DNA of 64,000 nt, from the NCBI RefSeq assembly GCF_030406405.1, contig NZ_JAUEPL010000011.1, positions 1-64,000 of the forward strand, written 5' to 3'. The notes below the pieces were generated by a model. The model did no database searches. It was not told the DNA's origin and saw only the letters and a list, made by a program, of their open reading frames with translations. A program made the translations under genes and the position numbers. This document shows, one piece after another, positions 54,204 to 63,196 of the stretch (positions are counted from its first letter, which is position 1; every line of letters starts with the position of its first letter). The DNA is from Streptomyces ficellus (lineage in GTDB: Bacteria; Actinomycetota; Actinomycetes; Streptomycetales; Streptomycetaceae).

Positions 54204-54847
54204 CTGGCCACCTCGAGGTCGGGTACGACCTTGCGCAGCTCTTCCGCGTCGATCGCGCCCGCGCGCAGCAGCAGGGGGACCTCGCCCGTGACGTCGACGA
54301 TCGACGACGGCACGATGCCCGGGGTCGGACCCCCGTCCAGGTACACGGAGACGGAGTCGCCCAGCATCTGCTGCGCGGCGTCGCAATCCTCCGGCGCCGG
54401 GTGGCCCGTCAGGTTGGCGGACGAGACGGCCATGGGACCGACCTCGGTGAGCAGCTCGATGGCGACCGGGTGCAGCGGCATGCGGATCGCGACGGTGCCC
54501 CGGGTGTCGCCCAGGTCCCACTGGAGCGACGGCTGGTGCTTGGCGACCAGCGTCAGGGCGCCAGGCCAGAAGGCGTCGACCAGCTCCCACGCCTTCTCGG
54601 AGAAGTCCGTGACCAGGCCGTGCAGGGTGTTCGGCGAGCCGATCAGGACAGGGGTGGGCATATTGCGGCCACGCCCCTTGGCCTCCAGCAGGTCGGCGAC
54701 GGCCTCCGGGCTGAAGGCGTCCGCACCGATCCCGTACACGGTGTCGGTGGGCAGCACGACCAACTCGCCACGGCGGACGGCGGACGCGGCCTCACGCAGG
54801 CCGGTCGTACGGTCGGTCGCGTCGTTGCAGTCGTATCGCCGTGCCAT
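54200..54847 (-). CDS. tsaC: L-threonylcarbamoyladenylate synthase (Sua5/YrdC family)
   Basis: 215 residues. It makes threonylcarbamoyl-AMP from threonine, bicarbonate and ATP, the first step of t6A formation at tRNA position 37. Key segments: VVLPTDTVYGIGADAFSPEAV, KGRGRNMPTPVLIGS, FWPGALTLVAKH, TVAIRMPLHPVAIELL, GPMAVSSANLTGHPAP and STIVD-like SSIVDVTGEVPLLLRAGAI. Only the YrdC domain is present, without the Sua5 C-terminal domain. It sits between prmC and the phosphatase-like gene and is probably cotranscribed with prfA-prmC, all functions tied to translation. Confidence 0.93.
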   Translation of the reverse strand: MARRYDCNDATDRTTGLREAASAVRRGELVVLPTDTVYGIGADAFSPEAVADLLEAKGRGRNMPTPVLIGSPNTLHGLVTDFSEKAWELVDAFWPGALTLVAKHQPSLQWDLGDTRGTVAIRMPLHPVAIELLTEVGPMAVSSANLTGHPAPEDCDAAQQMLGDSVSVYLDGGPTPGIVPSSIVDVTGEVPLLLRAGAIDAEELRKVVPDLEVAS

Positions 54848-54875
54848 CAGCGGGCCTCCTTGTACACGTGCTCTG

Positions 54876-55757
54876 TCATGGCGTCGCCTTGCGCGCGGTC
54901 GCGAAGCGCGGGCGGTTGTTCAGGTCGGGGTGGTCGGCGGCGTCCGTCCAGCCGGCCTCCTCGTTGAAGATCCACGGCACCTGGCCGCCCTGCGTGTCGG
55001 CGTGCTCGACGACGACGAGGCCGCCGGGGCGCAGCAGCCGGTGCGCGGTGCGTTCGATGCCGCGGATCGTGTCGAGGCCGTCCTCGCCGGAGAAGAGCGC
55101 CATCTCCGGGTCGTGGTCGCGGGCCTCGGGCGCGACGTACTCCCACTCGGTGAGGGGGATGTACGGAGGGTTGGAGATGACCAGGTCGACCTGGCCGTCG
55201 AGCTCGGGGAGGGCCGTCAGGGCGTCTCCCCGGTGCACGGTGACCCTGGACCCCTCGGCGTTCTTCCGCGTCCACACCAGCGCGTCCTCGGACAGCTCCA
55301 CGGCGTGCACGCGCGAGCGCGGCACCTCCTGGGCCATGGCGAGCGCGATGGCGCCGGAGCCGGAGCACAGGTCGACGATCAGCGGCTCGACGACGTCCAT
55401 CGCCCGTACGGCGTCTATGGCCCAGCCGACGACCGACTCGGTCTCGGGGCGGGGCACGAAGACGCCGGGGCCGACCTGGAGCTCCAGGTAGCGGAAGAAC
55501 GCCCGCCCGGTGATGTGCTGGAGCGGCTCGCGGGCCTCGCGGCGGGCGACGGTCTCCCAGTAGCGGGCGTCGAAGTCCGCGTCCTTGACGGTGTGCAGCT
55601 CTCCCCGCTTGACGCCGTGCACGAACGCGGCGAGCTCCTCCGCGTCGAAGCGCGGTGACGGCACGCCGGCGTCGGCCAGCCGCTGGGTGGCCTGGGCCAC
55701 CTCGGCAAGCAGCAGAGTGCGGGGGCCTGGGGGCCGGCCCCCAGAATGTCGCTGCAC
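54876..55757 (-). CDS. prmC: peptide-chain-release-factor glutamine methyltransferase PrmC (HemK)
   Basis: 293 residues from the GTG at 55757 (GGAGG six bases upstream). The N-terminal helical domain (LLAEVAQATQRLADAGVPSPRFDAEELAAFVHG) precedes a SAM methyltransferase fold with VDLCSGSGAIALAMA, VHAVELSEDALVW and the catalytic NPPY (LVISNPPYIPLTEWEYV). It methylates the Gln of the GGQ motif in release factors, including the PrfA encoded 40 bases upstream. An 18-bp palindrome lies in codons 5-11, so the true start could be further downstream. Confidence 0.92.
   Translation of the reverse strand: MQRHSGGRPPGPRTLLLAEVAQATQRLADAGVPSPRFDAEELAAFVHGVKRGELHTVKDADFDARYWETVARREAREPLQHITGRAFFRYLELQVGPGVFVPRPETESVVGWAIDAVRAMDVVEPLIVDLCSGSGAIALAMAQEVPRSRVHAVELSEDALVWTRKNAEGSRVTVHRGDALTALPELDGQVDLVISNPPYIPLTEWEYVAPEARDHDPEMALFSGEDGLDTIRGIERTAHRLLRPGGLVVVEHADTQGGQVPWIFNEEAGWTDAADHPDLNNRPRFATARKATP
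55727..55744. promoter_or_regulatory. 18-bp GC palindrome at the prfA-prmC junction
   Basis: CTGGGGGCCGGCCCCCAG is perfectly self-complementary and begins 13 bases inside the proposed prmC start. As RNA it could hinder prmC translation or act as a processing or attenuation element after prfA. Confidence 0.5.
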
Positions 55758-55797
55758 GCTGATCCTCCGGGCTGAGCGGGTAGCGGGTATTCGGGTG

Positions 55798-56877
<1,080 letters not shown>

Positions 56878-56923
56878 CGGGGGCTCCTGGTTTCGCGAAA
56901 TGGCTGCTGTGGAAGACGGCAAA

Positions 56924-56969
56924 GCGCCGGTCCCGGCCACCCCACACCGGGGCGACCGGAGACCGGCGC
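56924..56969 (-). terminator. terminator of rpmE
   Basis: GCGCCGGTC (56924-56932) pairs with GACCGGCGC (56961-56969), with a smaller inner GC stem. On the minus strand the stem is followed by TTTGCC. It lies between rpmE and prfA. Confidence 0.55.
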
Positions 56970-56978
56970 AGGGGCTCG

Positions 56979-57203
56979 CTACTTGGCGGAGCCGGCAGCC
57001 TTCTTGCCGAAGCGGGCCTCGAAGCGGGCCACACGGCCACCGGTGTCGAGGATCTTCTGCTTGCCCGTGTAGAACGGGTGGCACTCGGAGCAGACCTCGG
57101 CACGGATGTTGCCGCTCTGGATCGTGCTACGGGTGGTGAACGACGCGCCACAGGTGCAGCTGACCTGCGTCTCGACGTACTCGGGGTGGATCTCGCGCTT
57201 CAA
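56979..57203 (-). CDS. rpmE: 50S ribosomal protein L31, zinc-binding (C+) form
   Basis: 74 residues from a TTG with AGGAG upstream (product starts [17 protein letters not shown] after the initiator). Cys-Thr-Cys and [12 protein letters not shown] supply the four ligands of the zinc-binding form; actinobacteria also carry a zinc-free paralogue induced when zinc is scarce. It has its own terminator before prfA. The tail ([10 protein letters not shown]) is basic. Confidence 0.95.
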   Translation of the reverse strand: MKREIHPEYVETQVSCTCGASFTTRSTIQSGNIRAEVCSECHPFYTGKQKILDTGGRVARFEARFGKKAAGSAK

Positions 57204-57335
57204 GGTGTCTCCTAGTTTCGGGAGGGCGCCGGGTCGCACGGGCGGGATGCGCGTGCGTGAACCGGGGCCGACGTACCAGTCTGCCAGGACCGGCCGTATC
57301 TCCCAAAACCGGGGTCGGCCCGAATGTATTCCGGA

Positions 57336-58430
57336 CTACTTCACGACCCCGTCGGCATGGCCCTTGGCGGTGTCCCTGGTGGCGGAGGCGGGGATCGGCC
57401 GGTCTGCCTTGAGGGCCGTCCAGACCTGCTGGGACTGGGCCTGGAGCGGTACGACGCGGTTGAGGTCGGCCGGATCGTACTGGACGGGAAGCGTGATCAT
57501 GTGGACGTCGTCGGCGCCGAGCTGCTTCAGGCCGCCGGCGAAGTCGGCGAGCTCCTTGACGGAGTCGAGCTCGGAGTCGGGCCTGATCGCCTTGGTGGCG
57601 GTGTTGGCGAGGTCCCACAGCTTCGTGGGGCTGGTGAAGACGCCGACGCTCTTGGCCTGCTCGATGAAGGCCTTCATAAAGGCCTGCTGGAGCTGTATTC
57701 GGCCCAGATCGCTGCCGTCGCCGACGCCCTTGCGGGTGCGTACGAGGCCGAGGGCCTGCTCCCCGGTGAGGGTGTGGGTGCCGGCGGCCAGGTCGAGGTG
57801 GCTGCTGTTGTCGTTGATCGCCTTGGTGGTGGTGATCCGCACGCCGCCGAGCTGGTCGATGAGCTTCTTGAAGCCGGTGAAGTCGACCTCGATGTAGTGG
57901 TCCATGCGGATGCCGGACATCGTCTCGACCGTCTTCACCGCGCAGGCCGGGCCGCCGACCTCGTACGCCGTGTTGAACATGGCCTTGCGCTGGCCGGGGA
58001 CTCTCGCGCCGGTCTTGTCGGTGCAGTCGGGACGCTCGATGATCGTGTCGCGCGGTACGGAGACGACGCTCGCCTTCTTGTGGCCCTCGTAGACGTGCAG
58101 GATCATCGCGGTGTCGGAGCGGGCGGCGCCCTCGTCCCTGCCGTACTCGCCGTTGGCGCCGGAGCGGGAGTCGGAGCCGAGGACCAGGATGTCCAGGGAG
58201 CCGTTGTCGACGTTCTGCGGGCGGTCGTCGTCGCGCAGCTGGGCGTTGATGTCGACGGCGTCGATGTTGCCGTTGAGCGCGAAGTAGGCGTACCCGACTC
58301 CGCATCCGCCGACCAGGACCAGCCCCGCGGCGGACCACGCGGCGACGGTGACCGTCCTTCGCCCCTTGCCGGGCCGGCGACGGCGGCGTCCGGTGGCCCG
58401 TATTCGGCTGGTCTTGCCCTGCTCGGCCAT
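57336..58430 (-). CDS. LytR-CpsA-Psr family cell-wall polymer ligase
   Basis: 364 residues. An Arg-rich cytoplasmic start (RIRATGRRRRRPGKGRR) and one membrane helix (about 27-50, VTVAAWSAAGLVLVGGCGVGYAYFA) precede an extracellular LCP domain: DILVLGSDSRSG, ARSDTAMILHV, VSVPRDTIIERP, DHYIEVDFTGFKKLIDQLGGV and ALGLVRTRKGVGDGSDLGRIQLQQ, whose Arg and Asp residues bind the pyrophosphate-lipid substrate. It transfers teichoic acid or other glycopolymers from the lipid carrier to peptidoglycan. It fits with the WecA-like gene at 50638. The N-terminal region keeps the standard length. Confidence 0.93.
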   Translation of the reverse strand: MAEQGKTSRIRATGRRRRRPGKGRRTVTVAAWSAAGLVLVGGCGVGYAYFALNGNIDAVDINAQLRDDDRPQNVDNGSLDILVLGSDSRSGANGEYGRDEGAARSDTAMILHVYEGHKKASVVSVPRDTIIERPDCTDKTGARVPGQRKAMFNTAYEVGGPACAVKTVETMSGIRMDHYIEVDFTGFKKLIDQLGGVRITTTKAINDNSSHLDLAAGTHTLTGEQALGLVRTRKGVGDGSDLGRIQLQQAFMKAFIEQAKSVGVFTSPTKLWDLANTATKAIRPDSELDSVKELADFAGGLKQLGADDVHMITLPVQYDPADLNRVVPLQAQSQQVWTALKADRPIPASATRDTAKGHADGVVK

Positions 58431-58572
58431 GTTCTCCTCAGTCCTCGCTGGTTCCGCTACCCCCAGCCGTGGTGATCAGGCACGGTCCGCCGGCGGCTGT
58501 CCGATGTCTGGTCAGACGGTGGAGCGACCGAAAGGGTTGCACAGGGGCCTGAGGAGCCCCGGCGGCAACGCA

Positions 58573-58605
58573 CTGTGCCCACCGTGCGGGGCACGGTGGG
58601 CACAG
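58573..58605 (-). terminator. strong hairpin downstream of the serine protease gene
   Basis: Arms of 15 bases (TGTGCCCACCGTGC and complement, extended by C-G) enclose the loop GGG, 110 bases after the protease stop. No U tract follows. The rest of the 284-base gap to the LCP gene contains no gene. Confidence 0.6.
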
Positions 58606-58714
58606 ACCTGCTTCACCTGGGGTTTTCAGTCACTGCGGCGGGCTTGGCGGCCCTGGTACGGGCCGCCGTGGACGTGGCGAAGATCGCACGGCCCGCCGGA
58701 GCGGGACACGGCCG

Positions 58715-60499
58715 TCAGCCGAACAGGTTGTACGCCTGCCAGCCGGAGCCGAAGTCCTTGCGGGCGAGGAAGCCGCCCTTGCCGTTGCCCGGGTACAGCC
58801 ACAGCTTGCCGGCGGTGTCGCGGGTCATGACGTCGGCGACGCCGTCACTGTTGACGTCACCGGTGGTGATGAGCGCGTTCATCGTGCCGAAGGCCCCGAC
58901 GAGGACGGGCGCGGCCCACGGCTTGGTGGCGACGCCGGTGCCCTTGTACAGGTAGGTCTTGCCGTCCTTGGCGCGCGCGAAGATGTCGGCCTTGCCGTCG
59001 TTGGTGAAGTCACCGTGACCGCGGATCATCGTGAACGAGCCCCACGCGGTGCCCACCGCGACCGGCGCGGCGAAGGCGCCGGTGCCCTTGCCGGGGTAGA
59101 TGCGCATGGTGCCTGTCGAGTCCACCGCGATCATGTCGGGCAGCTCGTCCCCGGTGACGTCACCGGGGAGCAGGATCGCCTTGTGCTTGCCCCAGGCCTT
59201 GGCGACGAGCTTGGGGTCCGCGGTGTCGCTGTACCCCAGGTAGACGTCACCGTTGGGCATACGGAAGAGCAGGTCCTGGTAGTCGTCCCGGTTCAGGTCG
59301 CCCTGGACCTGCATCGTGATGCCGGCCCAGTTGCCGTGGTTGAACTTCCGGTACAGCGAGGTGACCCGGGAGACCCATCCGAACAGGGTGTTGTCGGACG
59401 CACGACGGGCCAGAAGGTCCGCGGTGTGGTCGTCACCGCTCCAGTTGGTGTCGTCGACACGCGCCTGGATCGGCGCGGAGTACGTGGAGACCTTCGCGTA
59501 CACGCCGTACTTGCCCGCCGCCGAGCAGTCCGCGTCGCCCCACGAGACGATGCCGACGAGCTTGCCGCCGACGACCAGCGGGCCGCCGGAGTCACCGTTG
59601 CAGGTGGTCTCGCTGGTCTCGTCGCTGCCGGTGGGCGCGGCGCCCGCGCAGAGCATGTGGCCCTTGATGAAGCCGTCGGGGTAGGCGGCGGCGCAGTTGG
59701 TGTCCGAGACGATGTCCGCGTCGGCGACCTTCAGCGTCTGCGAGGCGCTGTCGGGGTTGGTGGAGCTGGTGCGGCCCCAGCCGTACACCTTGCCGTCCCG
59801 GCCGGCCTGGTAGAGCGCCGAGTCGGTGGGCTGCGCGAGCGGCAGCGGCTTGACGGAGACGGGGGAGGCCAGCGTGAGGACGGCCACGTCGGCGTCGAGG
59901 GTGTACGGGCTGTACGCCGGGTGGTTCCACTGCCGGTACGCGATGCGCGTCTGGCCACCGTGGTAATCCAAGACGGGCGCGCCATCGGCGTCCTTCTGCC
60001 CCGTGTCCGTGGGCAACTGGTCCGTGCCGACGACGACCACGCCGGTCTGGTACCACTTGATGCCCTTGACGCAGTGGGCCGCGGTGGCGACCTTCGTCGG
60101 GGCGATCACGGCGCCGCCGCAGAAGTAGCCCGCCCCGGTGCTGTCCTTGAAGTGGAGCTGGGCCATCCACGGCGCTGTGGAGATGGTCGTCTCCTGGCCG
60201 CCGATGATGCGGGCGCTCGGCGCACTGCTGGCTTCGGCTCCATCCGGCTGCTTCACCAGGGAGCGCTCACTCTTGGTGTCGGCCTTCATGGCGTCCACGA
60301 CGCGCTTGCTCAGCTCGCTCTTCGACGGCTCAGCGGGCTTCGGTGGCTGGCTGCTGATCCGCGGGGCCTCGTTGGCCTCGGCGGAGTCGGAACCGGTGAC
60401 GGCGATGCCCGCTCCCACCAGTGCGACGACTGCGGCCGCGGCCGGCAGCGCGATGGTCATACGGCGCCGGTGCCGGCCGCCGCGCGTGCGTATCTGCAC
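58715..60499 (-). CDS. secreted chymotrypsin-family (S1) serine protease with C-terminal FG-GAP/VCBS repeats
   Basis: 594 residues from the GTG at 60499, with GGAGGGG upstream; an ATG at 60526 has no site. A signal peptide ends near residue 40 and a propeptide near the RIIGGQE cleavage site (about 97). The protease domain has His142 (TAAHC), Asp204 (DADVAVL) and Ser304 (CNGDSGGP). The S1-pocket position occupied by Asp in trypsin is Thr here, so trypsin specificity is doubtful. About 200 C-terminal residues hold four calcium-binding-like units (GDLNRDDYQD, GDVTGDELPD, GDFTNDGKAD, GDVNSDGVAD) forming part of a propeller. Confidence 0.9.
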   Translation of the reverse strand: MQIRTRGGRHRRRMTIALPAAAAVVALVGAGIAVTGSDSAEANEAPRISSQPPKPAEPSKSELSKRVVDAMKADTKSERSLVKQPDGAEASSAPSARIIGGQETTISTAPWMAQLHFKDSTGAGYFCGGAVIAPTKVATAAHCVKGIKWYQTGVVVVGTDQLPTDTGQKDADGAPVLDYHGGQTRIAYRQWNHPAYSPYTLDADVAVLTLASPVSVKPLPLAQPTDSALYQAGRDGKVYGWGRTSSTNPDSASQTLKVADADIVSDTNCAAAYPDGFIKGHMLCAGAAPTGSDETSETTCNGDSGGPLVVGGKLVGIVSWGDADCSAAGKYGVYAKVSTYSAPIQARVDDTNWSGDDHTADLLARRASDNTLFGWVSRVTSLYRKFNHGNWAGITMQVQGDLNRDDYQDLLFRMPNGDVYLGYSDTADPKLVAKAWGKHKAILLPGDVTGDELPDMIAVDSTGTMRIYPGKGTGAFAAPVAVGTAWGSFTMIRGHGDFTNDGKADIFARAKDGKTYLYKGTGVATKPWAAPVLVGAFGTMNALITTGDVNSDGVADVMTRDTAGKLWLYPGNGKGGFLARKDFGSGWQAYNLFG

Positions 60500-60682
60500 T
60501 GAGTAAACCCCTCCGGAAGAATCCATGACGGTGGAGGGCGTGCCTCGCGTACGGCAGCGCGCCGGAAACTCCCCTGGCCTCGGCCGGCGCTGCACGGCGG
60601 AAATCCCCCCACGTGAATGCGCTGATGTTACGCCTGTCAATTACCTGTTGACCAGCGGGACGTGAGAAAGGCGTGAAAGCGA

Positions 60683-60714
60683 GACCGCCCCGTCACCGAA
60701 GTGACGGGGCGGTC
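60683..60714 (-). terminator. intrinsic terminator of rho
   Basis: Perfect 14-bp arms GACCGCCCCGTCAC and GTGACGGGGCGGTC enclose the tetraloop CGAA, starting 25 bases after the rho stop. A short T-rich stretch follows on the minus strand. Confidence 0.75.
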
Positions 60715-60738
60715 CGGCCGTGCGTACCTGATACGACG

Positions 60739-62814
60739 TCAGTCGTTGCCGTTGCCGGCCGACGGGGTCGTCTTCTGGATCTGCAGCAGGAACTCGGCGT
60801 TCGACTTCGTCTGCTTCATCTTGTCGAGCAGCAGCTCGATCGCCTGCTGCTGGTCGAGCGCGTGCAGCACCCGGCGCAGCTTCCAGACGATGGCGAGCTC
60901 GTCGCTGCCGAGCAGGATCTCCTCCTTGCGGGTGCCGGACGCGTCGACGTCCACCGCGGGGAAGATGCGCTTGTCGGCGAGCTTCCGGTCGAGCTTGAGC
61001 TCCATGTTGCCGGTGCCCTTGAACTCCTCGAAGATCACCTCGTCCATGCGCGAGCCGGTGTCGACCAGCGCGGTGGCCAGGATGGTCAGCGAGCCGCCGT
61101 CCTCGATGTTGCGCGCGGCACCGAAGAAGCGCTTCGGCGGGTAGAGCGCGGTCGAGTCGACACCACCGGAGAGGATGCGGCCGGAGGCGGGCGCCGCGAG
61201 GTTGTACGCGCGGCCCAGGCGGGTGATCGAGTCGAGCAGGACGACCACGTCGTGACCCAGCTCCACCAGGCGCTTGGCGCGCTCGATGGCCAGCTCGGCG
61301 ACCGTGGTGTGGTCCTCGGCCGGGCGGTCGAAGGTCGAGGAGATGACCTCGCCCTTGACCGACCGCTGCATGTCGGTGACCTCTTCCGGACGCTCGTCGA
61401 CCAGGACGACCATCAGGTGGCACTCGGGGTTGTTCGTGGTGATCGCGTTGGCGACCGCCTGCATGATCATGGTCTTGCCGGTCTTCGGCGGGGCCACGAT
61501 CAGGCCTCGCTGGCCCTTGCCGATCGGCGACACCAGGTCGATGATCCGCGTGGTCAGCACACCCGGGTCGGTCTCCAGACGGAGGCGGTCCTGCGGGTAG
61601 AGCGGGGTCAGCTTGTTGAACTCGGGGCGGCCACGGCCCGAGTCGGCGGCCATGCCGTTCGCCGAGTCCAGGCGGACCAGCGCGTTGAACTTCTCGCGGC
61701 GCTCGCCCTCCTTCGGCTGGCGCACGGCGCCGGTGACGTGGTCACCCTTGCGCAGGCCGTTCTTGCGGACCTGGGCGAGCGAGACGTACACGTCGTTCGG
61801 GCCGGGCAGGTAGCCGGAGGTCCGGATGAACGCGTAGTTGTCGAGGATGTCCAGGATGCCCGCGACGGGGATCAGGACGTCGTCCTCGGAGACCTGCGGC
61901 TCACCGGTCTGGAAGTCGTCACGGCCACGGCGGCCACGGCGGTCGCGGTAGCGGCCACGGCGGCCGCGACGGCCGCCCGCCTCGTCGTCGTACGCGTCGT
62001 CCTGCGGCCCGGCCTGCTGGCTCTGCGGGCCGCCCTGGCGCTGCTGGCGCTGGCCGCCGCCCTGCTGCTCGTCGCCCTTCCCGCGGCCACGGTCGCGGTC
62101 GCGGTCGCGGTCACGCTGGCGGTCCCGGCGGTCGCCGCGCTCACCACGGTCGCCGCGGTCGCGCTGGCGGTCCCGGCGGCCGCCCTCGGCGGTGTCCAGG
62201 GACGCGTCGGCCTTCGCCTCGGGCTGCCCGTCGGCCTTCGTGTCGGTCTTGACCTCCGTACGCACGTCCGTACGGGCCTCGGTGCGGGTGTCGCCCTCCG
62301 GGCTGCCGACCGGCGCGGTGGCGCGGCGACGGCGGCGCTCCCCCACGGGCTGGTCGTCGCTGGCGGGCTGACCGGGGATCTCGATCTGCTGCTGCGCCAC
62401 GACCTTCTCGGCCGCCGGCGCGGCCTGGTCGGCCTTGTCGGCCTTGTGGACCTTGTCGGTCCCGATGGCCTTGTCGGCGCCTTCGTCGCCCGTACGGGCC
62501 TTGGAGGTGGCGCGCCGCTTGGGCTTGGTGTCGGCGGCGCCCACGGCCGCGTCGGCGCTCTTCGGCGCGGCGCCGCCGCCTCCGGCCTGCGCCTCCTTGA
62601 TGACCTCGATCAGCTGGCTCTTGCGCATACGCGCGGTGCCCCTGATGCCGAGGCCTGACGCGACCTGCTGCAGCTCGGCCAGGACCATGCCCTCGAGGCC
62701 GGTGCCGGAGCGGCGGCGCCGTGACGTGGTGCCAGTGGCAGCACCTGCGGCGGGCGCGGCGGTGTCGACACTGTTGTCGGCAGTCACGCCCATCAGATCG
62801 GTGGTGTCGCTCAC
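60739..62814 (-). CDS. rho: transcription termination factor Rho, actinobacterial form with long Arg/Asp insert
   Basis: 691 residues, about 270 more than E. coli Rho. A start domain with SAP-like helices ([37 protein letters not shown]) is separated from the RNA-binding OB fold ([35 protein letters not shown]) by about 230 residues of low complexity rich in Arg, Asp, Gly and Gln ([14 protein letters not shown]). The helicase has [32 protein letters not shown] and the ring loops ([17 protein letters not shown]). GTG start with GGAAGGA upstream. The insert is expected to add RNA affinity and to support phase separation or GC-rich RNA handling. Confidence 0.97.
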   Translation of the reverse strand: MSDTTDLMGVTADNSVDTAAPAAGAATGTTSRRRRSGTGLEGMVLAELQQVASGLGIRGTARMRKSQLIEVIKEAQAGGGGAAPKSADAAVGAADTKPKRRATSKARTGDEGADKAIGTDKVHKADKADQAAPAAEKVVAQQQIEIPGQPASDDQPVGERRRRRATAPVGSPEGDTRTEARTDVRTEVKTDTKADGQPEAKADASLDTAEGGRRDRQRDRGDRGERGDRRDRQRDRDRDRDRGRGKGDEQQGGGQRQQRQGGPQSQQAGPQDDAYDDEAGGRRGRRGRYRDRRGRRGRDDFQTGEPQVSEDDVLIPVAGILDILDNYAFIRTSGYLPGPNDVYVSLAQVRKNGLRKGDHVTGAVRQPKEGERREKFNALVRLDSANGMAADSGRGRPEFNKLTPLYPQDRLRLETDPGVLTTRIIDLVSPIGKGQRGLIVAPPKTGKTMIMQAVANAITTNNPECHLMVVLVDERPEEVTDMQRSVKGEVISSTFDRPAEDHTTVAELAIERAKRLVELGHDVVVLLDSITRLGRAYNLAAPASGRILSGGVDSTALYPPKRFFGAARNIEDGGSLTILATALVDTGSRMDEVIFEEFKGTGNMELKLDRKLADKRIFPAVDVDASGTRKEEILLGSDELAIVWKLRRVLHALDQQQAIELLLDKMKQTKSNAEFLLQIQKTTPSAGNGND

Positions 62815-63196
62815 GAAGGGTCCTTCCCTGGAGCGGACGTCGGCCTTCTGGCTCGGCGACCGGTTGTGCTGTCCGACAGCGGTCCTTGATCGGGGATCGT
62901 GTCGGGGCGGTGGTCCCGCCGGGTACGGCGGAGAAGAAAAAACGTGCTGGGGTCCGGCCCGAGGCCCCCTGCTCGGCCCGCTCCTGGGAAAAGCGAGGGG
63001 TGTCGCGCGCCGGTTCCGGAGCGTGCTCGAAACTGCTCAGGCAGGCTGCTCAGGCAGTGGAGGAGGCTCCCGGAAGAATGGTGGTCCCGGATGGGGACAC
63101 TCAGCACCGCGCCACAAAGACGTCGGGTGCAGACTTGAGGTTAACACTACCGGCTCCAACAAACATTCCCCCTCTCCAACACCGGCAACCGTGTAC
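62815..63196. other. 382-base leader region of rho
   Basis: No supported gene. It holds the rho ribosome site, a frame of 98 codons that ends GTGA on the rho start (no ribosome site, poor codon use), and an A+T-rich patch (63139-63172) near which TAGTGT on the minus strand may be a -10 box. rho genes often have long regulatory leaders. There is no clear terminator for thrB. Confidence 0.4.
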
